DNA of 54,816 nt from NCBI RefSeq assembly GCF_020253645.1, contig NZ_JADCBG010000104.1, positions 1 through 54,816 of the forward strand, written 5' to 3'. A program made the translations under genes and the position numbers. This document shows, piece after piece, positions 1-9,093 of the stretch. Numbering within the stretch: position 1 is the stretch's first letter; every line of letters begins with the position of its first letter. The stretch is from Phenylobacterium sp. (lineage in GTDB: Bacteria; Pseudomonadota; Alphaproteobacteria; Caulobacterales; Caulobacteraceae). A model generated the notes under the pieces. It saw only the letters and a list, made by a program, of their open reading frames with translations, was not told the origin of the DNA and ran no database searches.

Positions 1-15
1 ACGCTCTTCCGATCT
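1..15 (+). other. Illumina adapter remnant (assembly artefact)
   Basis: The first 15 bases read ACGCTCTTCCGATCT, which is the 3' end of the Illumina TruSeq universal (read 1) adapter as I know it. The reading frame of the following peptidase becomes sensible from base 16. This is sequencing vector, not genome, and it marks the window start as a contig end. Confidence 0.95.
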
Positions 16-366
16 GCGGCGCTCTGCGCGCATCAGATTTTCGACCTCGCCGATCGTCCCCGCGCCGACGAGGTGGATCGCGCCCGGGCCCAGTTGAAGG
101 CGTCGCAGTTCATTGCAGCGGAGTCTCTCCTCTCCCGGGCTGAGAAGGCCGCGCATCAAGTCCTGACCCATGGTCGGCTTGTTCCCCCGTCCGAGATCGC
201 AGACCGGATTGACGCCTGCGACTTGGCGGCGGTCCGGCGAGCCGGGTCGCGGGTGCTTGAGGCGGGAACCTCCGCAGCGGCCGTGCTTGGGCCGCGCCAA
301 GCGCACGGAGCGGCCGAGCGGTTCAGGCTCGCCCTCGGGCGTACGGATCGGCGCACCGGACCGTGA
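16..366 (+). CDS. M16 family (processing-peptidase-like) zinc peptidase, C-terminal fragment
   Basis: Only the last ~116 codons are present; the 5' end is cut by the contig boundary. The frame runs open from base 16, well before the first GTG at 73, so an internal start should not be annotated. The segment around VDRARAQLKAS, followed by a Ser-Leu-x-x-RAEKAA-Q-V helix and a PPSEIADRIDA stretch, is the usual C-terminal half-domain of M16B peptidases related to the mitochondrial processing peptidase. The catalytic HxxEH motif would lie in the missing N-terminal part, so activity cannot be judged. The tail beyond VLGPRQA is Arg-rich and probably unstructured. The next gene begins 36 bp downstream on the same strand. 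Confidence 0.8.
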   Translation, partial: AALCAHQIFDLADRPRADEVDRARAQLKASQFIAAESLLSRAEKAAHQVLTHGRLVPPSEIADRIDACDLAAVRRAGSRVLEAGTSAAAVLGPRQAHGAAERFRLALGRTDRRTGP

Positions 367-401
367 CTTGACGGGCCTGAAAAACGGCGGACTTTTCACC
401 C

Positions 402-1013
402 ATGGCGCTTCTGGACTGGATCACGCCGGGCGAAGGCCTCAGGCTCCAGGGGGACGGGATTGAGATACGTCCCCCTCGACCCTCCGACTTTCCGGAATGG
501 AGCGAACTCAGGCGAGCCTCACGCGAGTTCCTCCAACCCTGGGAGCCCTTGTGGCCCGAGGATGACCTGACCCGGGCGGCCTGGCGGCGGCGCCTTGCGT
601 CATATGCCCGGGACATAGACCTGGGGTCGGCCTATCCCTTTCTGGTGTTCCGGAAGGCCGACGGGGCCCTGACTGGCGGCATCACCCTCTCGAATATCCG
701 CCGCGGCGTGGCTCAGATGGGGACGGTCGGCTATTGGTGCGGGTCATCCTATGCCCGGCAGGGCCTCACGCTCGCAGCGGTCCGGACCGTGACCCGCTTT
801 GCGTTCAGAACCCTGTCATTGCACAGGCTCGAAGCCGCTTGCGTCCCCGAGAACGCGCCCTCCCGCACGCTGCTGGGTCGCGCGGGGTTTAAGGAAGAGG
901 GCATGGCGCAAGCTTATCTGAAAATTAACGGCGAATGGAGAGACCATGTCCTGTTCGGGTTGGTCGCGCCCTCATCGCGCACCGACCCGCCGAAGGAAGT
1001 GTTTTCCGCCTGA
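402..1013 (+). CDS. GNAT N-acetyltransferase, RimJ/RimL type
   Basis: This 203-residue protein has the GNAT fold of the RimJ/RimL group, which transfers acetyl from acetyl-CoA to N-terminal amines, classically of ribosomal proteins. The acetyl-CoA binding region is visible at residues ~110-125 (YWCGSSYARQGLT), followed by the family signature ENAPSRTLLGRAGF at ~150-163 and a C-terminal Trp-Arg-Asp-His strand. The length matches RimJ (about 190-200 residues). The start at 402 gives the usual WITPGEG-type N-terminus, and no better start is visible. It lies 12 bp before the GGDEF/EAL gene, so the two may share a transcript. The actual substrate cannot be read from sequence; many RimJ-like enzymes are not ribosomal. 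Confidence 0.85.
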   Translation: MALLDWITPGEGLRLQGDGIEIRPPRPSDFPEWSELRRASREFLQPWEPLWPEDDLTRAAWRRRLASYARDIDLGSAYPFLVFRKADGALTGGITLSNIRRGVAQMGTVGYWCGSSYARQGLTLAAVRTVTRFAFRTLSLHRLEAACVPENAPSRTLLGRAGFKEEGMAQAYLKINGEWRDHVLFGLVAPSSRTDPPKEVFSA

Positions 1014-1025
1014 CCGGGACGCCGG

Positions 1026-2684
1026 ATGTTCAACGACCGCTGGACTTGGGACCCGACGACGACGCTTGAGGCGCTTGGGGCCGCGATGGTGGCGCTGTGG
1101 CTGTGGGAGCCCGCGACGGATCGCCTGAGTTTCACCGGTCCCACCCGTTCGCTGGGCCTTGGACCACTTGCGCCCGAGTGCTCGGGCGGCGCCCTTCGGG
1201 CCCTGATCCAGGCGGAAGACCGTCCGGCTCTCTCTGAACTCCTTCAGATCCGGCCTCCCGGCGCCGAAATCGAGCTTCGCCTCCGTTTGCTTGGCGGGGT
1301 CGACCCCTGCCTCTGGCAGGGCGTCTGGCTCGAGGATGGTGTTCGGGCCGCCGGCATTGTGAGGGCTGAGTCCCGTCGCAGCGTCTCGGGGTTCGATGGC
1401 CTTACCGGCCTGCTTGATCGCCGGACCTTCCTCGCGAGGGCGCAGGAACAGCTCAGATCCTCCCGGCACAGCGTCCTTGTGGTGGCGGATCTGGATCGGC
1501 TCAGGCGGTTGAATGAGGCGCTCGGGCCTGAGCGTGCGGATCTGGTCCTTGCGGCCCTCGGCGCCCGACTCAGCGCCGCCTTCCCATCAGGGGCGCTGAC
1601 GGCGCGGGTCGGGGAGGATGAGTTCGCTGTCCTGACCCCGATGAGCCAGCCCAAGCCTGAGGAGGTTCTTCGTCGCGCCCTTGAGCAGCCTCTTCGCATC
1701 TCCGGCCTGGACATTCATCCCACCCTTTCGCTCGGGGCGGCCGAGGCGGCGGAGGGTGACGAGGCGGAGGCCAGCGAACTCCTGCGTCGCGCCGAACTGG
1801 CGGTGGAGACAGCCAAGCTCGAGGGGCGCGGCGCGGCCGTGGCCTACGGTCGCACACTGGAATCAGACGGCCTCTCCCGGCTCGCCCTTGAGGGCGACTT
1901 GCGCGGCGCCATTGGTCGGGGGGAGTTGCGAGCCCACTACCAGCCCATCGTCAACCTGGGGACAGGCGCGCTCTCGGGATTCGAAGCCCTGGTGCGCTGG
2001 AGCCACCCCCGTCGGGGGCTCTTGGCGCCGGACGCCTTCCTTGGCGTCTGCGAGGAGATGGGCCTGATCAGCGAACTCGGCGCCTATATGCAGTGCGACG
2101 CCGCCGTCCAGCTGGCGCGCTGGCGAAGGGATCACTGGGCCGCCGGAGACCTGACGGTCTCGGTGAATCTCTCAACCGGCGAGATCTACCGGGAGGGACT
2201 GGTCAACGATATTCGCAGGATCCGCCGTGAGACCGGCCTGCCGCCGGGCGCACTGAAGCTGGAGGTCACGGAGGGCGACGTCATGCGCGACCCGGATTCC
2301 GCCGCCTGCATTCTCGCGGATCTCAAGGGCGCGGGCGCGGGCCTGGCGCTGGACGACTTCGGGACCGGTTTTTCATCCCTCAGCTATCTCGCCCGACTGC
2401 CCTTCGACATCCTCAAGATCGACCGCTATTTCGTCCGCACCATGGCGGTCAATGAGGGGTCGGCCAAGATTGTCTCGTCAGTCGTGAAGCTGGGGCGGGA
2501 CCTGTCCATGGAAGTGGTCGCAGAGGGCGTGGAGAACGCCCAGATCGCCCGTCGGCTACGCGCCCTCGGCTGCAATTACGGCCAGGGCTACGGCTATGCA
2601 CCGGCGCTCTCCGCCCAGGAGGCGGAAGTCTACCTGAATGAGTGCTACGTCGATGGAGCCGCCCCTCTGAAGACCCGGGGATGA
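1026..2684 (+). CDS. GGDEF/EAL protein, probable c-di-GMP phosphodiesterase with degenerate GGDEF
   Basis: A 552-residue cytoplasmic protein with three parts: a PAS-like N-terminal region (~1-115), a GGDEF domain (~120-280) and an EAL domain (~285-540). The GGDEF active-site signature is GEDEF (196-200): the second Gly is replaced by Glu, which usually impairs diguanylate cyclase activity. The EAL domain keeps the family residues: EAL at 320-322, the E-V-T-E metal pair at ~413-416, DDFGTG at 443-448, the KID motif after it and the VAEGVE glutamate. It therefore most likely hydrolyses c-di-GMP, with the GGDEF part acting as a GTP sensor or as scaffold. No transmembrane segment is visible. It overlaps nothing and ends 11 bp before the stop of the convergent yqgE-like gene. 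Confidence 0.9.
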   Translation: MFNDRWTWDPTTTLEALGAAMVALWLWEPATDRLSFTGPTRSLGLGPLAPECSGGALRALIQAEDRPALSELLQIRPPGAEIELRLRLLGGVDPCLWQGVWLEDGVRAAGIVRAESRRSVSGFDGLTGLLDRRTFLARAQEQLRSSRHSVLVVADLDRLRRLNEALGPERADLVLAALGARLSAAFPSGALTARVGEDEFAVLTPMSQPKPEEVLRRALEQPLRISGLDIHPTLSLGAAEAAEGDEAEASELLRRAELAVETAKLEGRGAAVAYGRTLESDGLSRLALEGDLRGAIGRGELRAHYQPIVNLGTGALSGFEALVRWSHPRRGLLAPDAFLGVCEEMGLISELGAYMQCDAAVQLARWRRDHWAAGDLTVSVNLSTGEIYREGLVNDIRRIRRETGLPPGALKLEVTEGDVMRDPDSAACILADLKGAGAGLALDDFGTGFSSLSYLARLPFDILKIDRYFVRTMAVNEGSAKIVSSVVKLGRDLSMEVVAEGVENAQIARRLRALGCNYGQGYGYAPALSAQEAEVYLNECYVDGAAPLKTRG

Positions 2685-2694
2685 GCCCGCAGGG

Positions 2695-3267
2695 TCAGGC
2701 CTGTCCGGCCTCGGAGGTCAGGAGGGAGGGGTCCACTCCAAGTCGAGCGAGCGCCGCTGTCCAGACCTTCGACTCCGGGGTTTCGAAGACGATCTCCTGA
2801 TCCGCCGGACAGGTCAGCCAGACGTTCCGGCGGATCTCTTCCTCCAGCTGACCTGGTCCCCAACCTGCATAACCGAGAACCAGACGGGACTGGCTCGGTC
2901 GACCGGTGTCTCGGGAAATCGCCTCCAGAGCCTCCCGGGTCGGCGTGCAAGCCAGGCCGCCCGGCGCCAACAGCGTGGCCCCGTCCTTCGCCCGGAAGTC
3001 ATCGCTGTGTATGACAAACCCCCTCTCTGGCTGGACCGGTCCCCCGATCAGGACGGGCTCCAGGCGACGGGATTCGGGGGAGGGGAGGCCCAGCTGCTCC
3101 AGCACTTCGCCGAGCCTGAGGCCTTCAAGGCGACGATTCAGAACCAGGCCCATCGCGTGGTCGGCATCATGAGCGAAGATGAGCGCCACCGCCCGATCAA
3201 AGCGGGGATCGCCGATCGCGGGAAGGGCGATCAGCAGCTGACCGGTCAGATAGGCTGCAGGCTCCAT
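2695..3267 (-). CDS. YqgE/AlgH family protein (DUF179)
   Basis: A 190-residue protein covering the whole YqgE/AlgH (DUF179) domain: an N-terminal LTGQLLIALPAIGDPRFDRAV block, then HDADHAMGLVLNR, a GGPVQ-G turn and a late GYAGWGPGQLEEEI motif. All are hallmarks of the family. The biochemical role is not established; AlgH was named for an effect on alginate genes in Pseudomonas, and the family is broadly conserved. The start at 3267 fits the family N-terminus. It is divergent from the peroxiredoxin gene, with about 124 bp between them that must hold both promoters, and convergent with the GGDEF/EAL gene. Confidence 0.9.
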   Translation of the reverse strand: MEPAAYLTGQLLIALPAIGDPRFDRAVALIFAHDADHAMGLVLNRRLEGLRLGEVLEQLGLPSPESRRLEPVLIGGPVQPERGFVIHSDDFRAKDGATLLAPGGLACTPTREALEAISRDTGRPSQSRLVLGYAGWGPGQLEEEIRRNVWLTCPADQEIVFETPESKVWTAALARLGVDPSLLTSEAGQA

Positions 3268-3391
3268 GGCGGGGTTCTCCGACTCTCTTGGGGCGGTTTC
3301 AAGACATCGCGTCGCACTTCGCCTTTGCAGGCGGTCCGTCAGGGCTCATCTGTGCGCCATCCCGAACTCACCGCCATCCGGAGACAGGCCC

Positions 3392-3874
3392 ATGACCCTC
3401 AAGGTCGGAGACACCCTTCCCGCCGCCAATCTCATCGCCGGCACGGCCGAGGGGCCCAAGCCCACCACGGTCGACGAGATCTTCAAGGGCCGGAAGGTGG
3501 CCTTCTTCGCCGTCCCCGGCGCCTTCACCCCCACCTGCTCGGCTCGCCACCTGCCCGGCTACAAGGACCTGGCCGCCGACCTGAAGGCGAAGGGCGTCGA
3601 CGCCATTGTCTGCCTGTCCGTCAACGACGCCTTCGTCATGAAGGCCTGGGGCGAGAACCAGGGCGTGCTGGGCGAGATCGAGATGATCGCCGACCCCGCG
3701 GGCGACTTCACCAAGGCCGTGGACCTGATCATGGACGGCTCCAAGTTCGGCCTCGGGCTGCGATCACAGCGCTACTCGATGTACGTCGTGGACGGCGTCG
3801 TGAAGCAGCTGAACATTGAGGCGGCGGGTGAGTTCAAGGTCTCGGCCGCCGACTACCTGCTCGCCCAGCTCTGA
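3392..3874 (+). CDS. peroxiredoxin, Prx5 type
   Basis: A 160-residue thiol peroxidase that reduces peroxides with a peroxidatic cysteine. The motif VPGAFTPTCS places this cysteine at residue 49, within the conserved PxxxTxxC loop, and the length is typical of one-domain bacterial Prx5/AhpE-like enzymes. The start is set at ATG 3392, preceded by CCGGAGACAG as ribosome binding site; the same frame is open further upstream, but that extension lies in the divergent promoter region and lacks family similarity. A resolving cysteine is not obvious (C49 and one near residue 64 are the cysteines I see), so it may use an external thiol. It is flanked by a GC-rich hairpin at 3886-3907. Confidence 0.92.
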   Translation: MTLKVGDTLPAANLIAGTAEGPKPTTVDEIFKGRKVAFFAVPGAFTPTCSARHLPGYKDLAADLKAKGVDAIVCLSVNDAFVMKAWGENQGVLGEIEMIADPAGDFTKAVDLIMDGSKFGLGLRSQRYSMYVVDGVVKQLNIEAAGEFKVSAADYLLAQL

Positions 3875-3885
3875 TCTCGCCGGAG

Positions 3886-3907
3886 GCCCCGTCCGCCGCG
3901 GCGGGGC
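3886..3907 (+). terminator. possible terminator hairpin after the peroxiredoxin gene
   Basis: A stem GCCCC..CCGC / GCGG.GGGGC surrounds a 1-base loop 12 bases after the peroxiredoxin stop. There is no U-tract (TTGACC follows), so intrinsic termination is doubtful; it may only be a 3' stabilising hairpin. Confidence 0.35.
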
Positions 3908-3968
3908 TTGACCGCCGCGCCTCCCCGGTCCGAAGTGTCTCCAGGCAACAAATGGGGGAGGTCGGCCC

Positions 3969-5150
3969 ATGCCCTATGTCGAGGGTTTCACGGTCCATGA
4001 CGCGGACTCACACGTCATGGAACTGCCCGGAGAGATCGACCGCTATGTCGAGCCGGGCCTGAGGGCGGCCTTCTCCGAGGCGATCCGCAAGCCGGGCGAC
4101 CTGACCGGCTGGGCGGACAAGGCCCGCGCCCAGCACGATGACCCGGAGTTCCGGTCCGGCGATGAGGCCAACCTGCTCCTGCGCAAGAATTACCAGGCCC
4201 TGGGCGCCTTCCGCCGGGAGGACCGGCCGCGCTCCCTCGACCTCCTCGGCTTCGCCAGCCAGCTGGTCTTCACCACCCACGCCCTGGGCAACTATGGTCT
4301 GGAGGAGGCGGGCAGGGTCGAGCTCGCCCTGGCTGGCGCCCGGGCCCACAACCGGATGATGGCGGACTTCTGTTCGGTGGACCGCCGGTTGCTGGCGACG
4401 GGCTACGTGCCCCTCGTCGACATCGAGGCTGCGCCCCGGATCGCCCGCGAGGCGATCGAGCTGGGATGCCGGGGCCTGATGATCCCCTCGCGGTGCCCCC
4501 CCGGTCACAGTCCCAGCCATGTGGGCCTTGATCCTCTCTGGGCCCTGATCCAGGAGGCGGGCCTGCCGGTTCTCTTCCACGTGGGCGGCGAGGAGAAGAT
4601 GAACCCCGCCTACTTCGAGAACGGCCTGCCGCGGGTCCTGGACTTCCATGGCGGCGCCGAGAACTTCACCTCGCTGTCCTTCATGACCATTCCGGTGGCG
4701 GTCTGGCAGACCCTGGCGGCCCTGGTCTTCGACGGGGTCTTCGACCGGTTCCCGCGCCTGAAGTTCGGAGCCATCGAGCTGGGCGCCTCCTGGGTCCCGA
4801 GCCTGATGAAGTTTATGGACTCCGGGGCCGCGGCCTTTGGTCGCGAGGAGCGGCTCCAGCGTCTGTCGGCTCGCCCGAGCGAAATCCTGCGCCGCCAGTT
4901 CCGCGCCACGCCCTATCCGCACGAGGATGTGGCCTGGATCATCGAGAACGCCGGAGAAGAGGTCTGCATGTTCTCGTCGGACTTTCCGCACATCGAGGGC
5001 GGTCGAAATCCGCTGAAGCGTTTCGGCGAGGCCCTCGAGGGCGTGCCCGAAGCGTCGCATCGCCGGTTCTGGCGCGATAACTTCATCGATCTGATGGGCG
5101 AAGGCCTGCCTGTCGAACTTCACGACCTGCCGGGCCTTGAGGCAGCCTGA
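3969..5150 (+). CDS. amidohydrolase family protein, ACMSD-like
   Basis: A 393-residue metal-dependent hydrolase or decarboxylase of the amidohydrolase_2 (ACMSD-related) group. Visible motifs are the N-terminal D-A-D-S-H metal motif (residues ~10-14, in HDADSHVME), a mid-protein VLFHVGGEE with the second metal histidine (~205), and the late SDFPHIEGG with the catalytic aspartate (~337). Length and layout match the COG2159 family. The substrate is unknown: members decarboxylate or hydrolyse aromatic or fatty-acid-derived compounds. The fatty acyl-CoA synthetase gene follows on the same strand after 122 bp, which hints at a catabolic role. ATG 3969 is preceded by GGGGGAGG and is a well-supported start. 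Confidence 0.85.
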   Translation: MPYVEGFTVHDADSHVMELPGEIDRYVEPGLRAAFSEAIRKPGDLTGWADKARAQHDDPEFRSGDEANLLLRKNYQALGAFRREDRPRSLDLLGFASQLVFTTHALGNYGLEEAGRVELALAGARAHNRMMADFCSVDRRLLATGYVPLVDIEAAPRIAREAIELGCRGLMIPSRCPPGHSPSHVGLDPLWALIQEAGLPVLFHVGGEEKMNPAYFENGLPRVLDFHGGAENFTSLSFMTIPVAVWQTLAALVFDGVFDRFPRLKFGAIELGASWVPSLMKFMDSGAAAFGREERLQRLSARPSEILRRQFRATPYPHEDVAWIIENAGEEVCMFSSDFPHIEGGRNPLKRFGEALEGVPEASHRRFWRDNFIDLMGEGLPVELHDLPGLEAA

Positions 5151-5272
5151 CATTTCGAGGACACCGTGGACCCATTCTCAGGGGTTGTTGGCGGCAGGGA
5201 AACGCCAGAACCTCAGGATGCCGAGCTCCGGGAGGTCGCCTTCGCCTTGAAACTGGAGTTCCCCGCCGCCAG

Positions 5273-7096
5273 ATGACGAGCGCATCGCTCACTGATCTGG
5301 AAAAGCCTCTGATGATCGCCACCCTCAAGCGTGACCTTCAGTTCGCCTCGGGCTTGTTCCGCACCATGGGCCGGGTGCGCGGCATACACCCGTCGAACCC
5401 CCGCCGTATCTGCGATGACCTCGAGGCCGCAGCGGCGCGTTGGAGCGATCGGGAGGCCTTGAGGTTCGAGGGGCGGAGCCTGAGCTATGGGCAGATGGAA
5501 GCCTTGGCCAACCGGTTCGCCCGCTGGGCGCTCGAAGGCGGACTTCGGCCGGGAGACAGGGTGGCCATCTTCCTTCCCAACCGGATCGAGTATCTGCCGG
5601 CCTGGTACGGACTGTCCAAGGTCGGAGTGGTCGCGGCTCTCATCAACAACCAGCTCACCGGGAAGGCGCTCGCGCACTGCCTGGGCCTCTCTGAGGCTCT
5701 GGAGGTCATTGTGGACGCCGAGACTTCGCCCGCACTCCAGGATGTCCTCGGGGATCTGGAGCGTGTTCCGCGGCTGTGGAGCCTGGACTCTCCCCTGCCG
5801 GGCGAGGGCGACCTGACAGCCGTCCTGGAGGGGCTTTCGGAAGCCCCCCCGCCGCCCTCGGTGCGTGATGGCCTCACGGCCGCTGACACCGCCCTCCTGA
5901 TCTACACCTCTGGGACGACCGGCCTGCCCAAGGCCGCCCGGATGACCCATGTCCGTGTCCAGCTCTACATGCGCGGATTCGCCGGCGCCACCGGAGCGAG
6001 ACCGAAGGACCGGATCTATGTCGCCCTTCCCCTGTATCACGCCACCGGGGGGCTTTGCGGGATGGGCGCGGCGCTCCTCAACGGCGCCTGTGTCGTGCTG
6101 AAGCGTCGCTTTTCCGCGAGCCAGTTCTGGGAGGATGTCCGGAGGGAGGGTTGCACCCAGTTCGTCTACATAGGCGAGCTCTGCCGTTACCTTGCGAACC
6201 AGCCGCCCCACCCCGACGAGCGCCGCCACAGTCTGCGGCTCGCCTTCGGAAATGGCCTGCGACCGGACGTCTGGCCGGCGGTCGTCGACCGCTTCGGCCT
6301 TCCCTCGGTTCTGGAATTCTACGGATCGACTGAGGGTAATGTCTCCCTTTTCAACTTCGATGGTCATCCGGGCGCCATCGGCAGGATTCCCGGCTTCCTG
6401 AGGCGGCGGTTCAATGGTCGGATCGTTCGCTTCGATTATGAAGCGGAGGCCCCCCTGAGGGGGCCGGACGGCCTGTGCATCGAGGCGGCTCCAGGGGAGG
6501 CGGGAGAGTGCCTCGGGCGTATCGACAGCGCGGACCCCAGGGCGCAGTTCACCGGCTATCTGGACCCCGTCGCCTCGGAGAAGAAGGTGCTCCGCGACGT
6601 CTTCGCTCCCGGTGACGCCTGGTTCCGGACTGGCGACCTCTTGCGACAGGACGCGGATGGATACGTGTATTTCGTGGACCGTGTCGGAGATACCTTCCGC
6701 TGGAAGGGCGAGAATGTCTCGACAGCGGAGGTGGCTCTCTGTCTGCACGGCGCCCCCGGGGTGGTAGAGGCGAACGTCTATGGCGTAAGCGTTCCCGGGG
6801 CTGACGGCCGCGCGGGCATGGCCGCCCTGGTGACCGGGCCGGACTTTGACATCGACATGCTCGCCTCGCGTATCGCAGCCGACCTGCCGGAATATGCGAG
6901 GCCAGCCTTCGTCCGGCTTGAGCCCGAACTCGCCGTCACGGGCACCTTCAAGCAACGCAAGGCGGACCTTGTGGCGGACGGCTTCGATCCGGGAAGGGTC
7001 ACGGCCCCCTTGTTCTATCGCGCCGCTGATGGCGGCTACAGGGCATTGGACGCCACCGCCTACGCAGCCATCACGAGCGGCCAGATCCGCCTCTGA
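5273..7096 (+). CDS. long-chain acyl-CoA synthetase, FATP/SLC27 type
   Basis: A 607-residue ATP-dependent ligase that activates long-chain fatty acids to acyl-CoA. The adenylate-forming P-loop YTSGTTGLPKAA is at ~209-220, the YGSTEGN motif at ~353, the RTGDLLRQDADGY hinge region at ~453, and a VGDTFRWKGENVSTAEV block follows. FRWKGENV is typical of the FATP (very-long-chain acyl-CoA synthetase) branch rather than FadD. A second in-frame ATG at 5312 (MIATLKRDL) is an alternative start and may be the true one, since the first 13 residues add nothing recognisable. The C-terminal region with TGTFKQRKADLV contains the expected catalytic lysine, so the enzyme looks intact. No transmembrane helix is evident. 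Confidence 0.9.
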   Translation: MTSASLTDLEKPLMIATLKRDLQFASGLFRTMGRVRGIHPSNPRRICDDLEAAAARWSDREALRFEGRSLSYGQMEALANRFARWALEGGLRPGDRVAIFLPNRIEYLPAWYGLSKVGVVAALINNQLTGKALAHCLGLSEALEVIVDAETSPALQDVLGDLERVPRLWSLDSPLPGEGDLTAVLEGLSEAPPPPSVRDGLTAADTALLIYTSGTTGLPKAARMTHVRVQLYMRGFAGATGARPKDRIYVALPLYHATGGLCGMGAALLNGACVVLKRRFSASQFWEDVRREGCTQFVYIGELCRYLANQPPHPDERRHSLRLAFGNGLRPDVWPAVVDRFGLPSVLEFYGSTEGNVSLFNFDGHPGAIGRIPGFLRRRFNGRIVRFDYEAEAPLRGPDGLCIEAAPGEAGECLGRIDSADPRAQFTGYLDPVASEKKVLRDVFAPGDAWFRTGDLLRQDADGYVYFVDRVGDTFRWKGENVSTAEVALCLHGAPGVVEANVYGVSVPGADGRAGMAALVTGPDFDIDMLASRIAADLPEYARPAFVRLEPELAVTGTFKQRKADLVADGFDPGRVTAPLFYRAADGGYRALDATAYAAITSGQIRL

Positions 7097-7206
7097 GTCC
7101 CCAAGGCGTCGAAAGGCGGACCTTTGTCTTGGGGGTCTTCCGCCCCCTGGCGAACGAAGCCCCCGACGGGGTCCCCAGCCGGGCGGGAGTCGCCTATAGG
7201 TGAGGG

Positions 7207-9093
7207 ATGTCCACGGACGTCGAAGCTCCAGCGCAGGCCGACGACCCACCCCTCACCGGGGCGGCCCTGATCCGCGATCAGGTGCGGAGGTTGCCCGACT
7301 CTCCCGGCGTCTACCGCATGATCGGCGAGGCCGGAGAGGTCCTCTACGTGGGCAAGGCCCGGTCACTGAAGAAGCGGGTCCTGCAATACGCCCAGGGCCG
7401 CTTCCACACCCAGCGCATCGCCCTGATGGTCGACCTGACCCGGGCCATGGAGTTCGTCACCACCCGGACCGAGACCGACGCCCTGTTGCTTGAGATCAAC
7501 CTGATCAAGCAGATGAAGCCGCGCTTCAATGTCCTGCTGCGCGATGACAAGAGCTTTCCCGAGATCGTCATCCGGCGGGACCATCCCGCCGCCCAGCTGC
7601 GAAAGCACCGGGGCTCCCACACCCTCAAGGGGGACTATTTTGGCCCCTTCGCCTCCGCGAACGCGGTCAACCGCACCCTCAACACCCTGCAGAAGGCCTT
7701 CCTGCTGAGGTCCTGCACGGACAGTGTCTACGAGGGCCGGACCCGGCCCTGCATGCTTCACCAGATCCGCCGCTGCGCTGCGCCCTGTACGGGCGCGATC
7801 AGCCTTGAGGACTACGCCGCCCTGGTGGACCAGGCCGAGGACTTCCTGCGCGGCCGCAGCCGGGCGGTGATGACCCGGCTGTCCGAGGCGATGCAGGCGG
7901 CGTCCGACGAGATGGAGTTCGAGCAGGCGGCCCGCCTCCGCGACCGGATCCGGGCCCTGGCGGCCGTGAGCCAGGAGACCCTGGTCAATCCCGAAAGCCT
8001 GGAGGAGGCGGACGTCTTCGCCCTGCACAGCGATGGCGGTCAGGCCTGCGTCCAGGTCTTCTTCTTCCGCGCGGGCCAGAACTGGGGCAACCGGGCCTAC
8101 TTCCCGCGGATTGACCGCACCGACCCGGACCCGTCGATCCTGGCGGCCTTCATCGGCCAGTTCTATGACGACCGGCCGATCCCGAAGCTCATCCTGGTGA
8201 GCTGCGAGCCCGACGAGGTTGATCTCCTGTCCGAGGCCTTCAGCCTGAAGTCCGGCCGCAGGGTCGAGATCCGCCGGCCGGAACGCGGCGAGAAACGCGC
8301 CCTGGTCGACGAGGCGCTGACCAACGCCCGGGAGGCCCTGGGCCGGCGCCTGGCGGAAGGGTCCGCCCACTCGAAACTCCTGGCCGGGGTCGCGGAGGCC
8401 TTTGGCTTGGACGCTTCCCCGGAGCGGATCGAGGTCTATGACAACAGCCACATCATGGGGACCAACGCCGTTGGCGGCATGATCGTCGCCGGGCCGGACG
8501 GCTTTCAGAAGGCCCAGTACCGCAAGTTCAACATCCGCAGCACGGACCTTACCCCCGGGGACGACTACGGCATGATGCGCGAGGTCCTCAGGCGACGCTT
8601 CGGCCGCCTGGTCCGTGAGGGCGGTTCCGGCGAAACCACGGTGCGACCGGACCTGGTGCTGATCGACGGGGGTGCGGGGCAATTGGCCGCGGCCCTTGAG
8701 GTCCTGACCGAGCTGGGGGTTGACGACATTCCGGTGGTCGGTGTGGCCAAGGGACCCGACCGTGACGCCGGCCTCGAGCGCTTCTTCCTGCCCGGCCAGC
8801 CGCCTTTCATGCTGGAGCCGAAAAGCCCGGTCCTCTATTTCCTCCAGAGGCTGCGGGACGAGGCCCACCGCTACGCCATCGGGAGCCACCGGGCGCGCCG
8901 GGCGGCCGACCTGAGGCGCAATCCGCTGGATGAGATCGACGGTATCGGGCCGGCGCGCAAACGGGCGCTGCTGCACGCCTTCGGGTCCGCCGCCGGCGTC
9001 GCCCGGGCCTCCGCCGAGGATCTGGAGAAGGTGGAGGGTGTCAGCCGGCCCCTCGCCGAACGCATATTCGCCGCCTTTCACAAGGAGCGTTGA
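7207..9093 (+). CDS. uvrC: excinuclease ABC subunit C
   Basis: UvrC, the dual-incision nuclease of nucleotide excision repair, which acts with UvrA and UvrB on damaged DNA. The 628 residues show the full domain order: GIY-YIG nuclease at ~30-110 (SPGVYRMIG.. VLYVGKA), a cysteine-containing region (~175-195), the UVR helix pair that binds UvrB (~215-255, [15 protein letters not shown]), the RNase H-like second nuclease ([11 protein letters not shown], ~408) and a C-terminal HhH2 pair ([13 protein letters not shown], ~578). The first ~20 residues are an unconserved leader; ATG 7207 directly follows a weak GTGAGG sequence. The stop overlaps the pgsA start as TGATGA, which indicates translational coupling. 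Intact. Confidence 0.97.
   Translation: MSTDVEAPAQADDPPLTGAALIRDQVRRLPDSPGVYRMIGEAGEVLYVGKARSLKKRVLQYAQGRFHTQRIALMVDLTRAMEFVTTRTETDALLLEINLIKQMKPRFNVLLRDDKSFPEIVIRRDHPAAQLRKHRGSHTLKGDYFGPFASANAVNRTLNTLQKAFLLRSCTDSVYEGRTRPCMLHQIRRCAAPCTGAISLEDYAALVDQAEDFLRGRSRAVMTRLSEAMQAASDEMEFEQAARLRDRIRALAAVSQETLVNPESLEEADVFALHSDGGQACVQVFFFRAGQNWGNRAYFPRIDRTDPDPSILAAFIGQFYDDRPIPKLILVSCEPDEVDLLSEAFSLKSGRRVEIRRPERGEKRALVDEALTNAREALGRRLAEGSAHSKLLAGVAEAFGLDASPERIEVYDNSHIMGTNAVGGMIVAGPDGFQKAQYRKFNIRSTDLTPGDDYGMMREVLRRRFGRLVREGGSGETTVRPDLVLIDGGAGQLAAALEVLTELGVDDIPVVGVAKGPDRDAGLERFFLPGQPPFMLEPKSPVLYFLQRLRDEAHRYAIGSHRARRAADLRRNPLDEIDGIGPARKRALLHAFGSAAGVARASAEDLEKVEGVSRPLAERIFAAFHKER

Noticed and set aside
5213-7249. 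Very long antisense open frames (also 7363-9081, 29849-31777, 53115-54791, 4008-5153).
   Set aside because: They mirror the codon structure of real genes in GC-rich DNA, have no family motifs, and the opposite strand encodes complete, recognised proteins.
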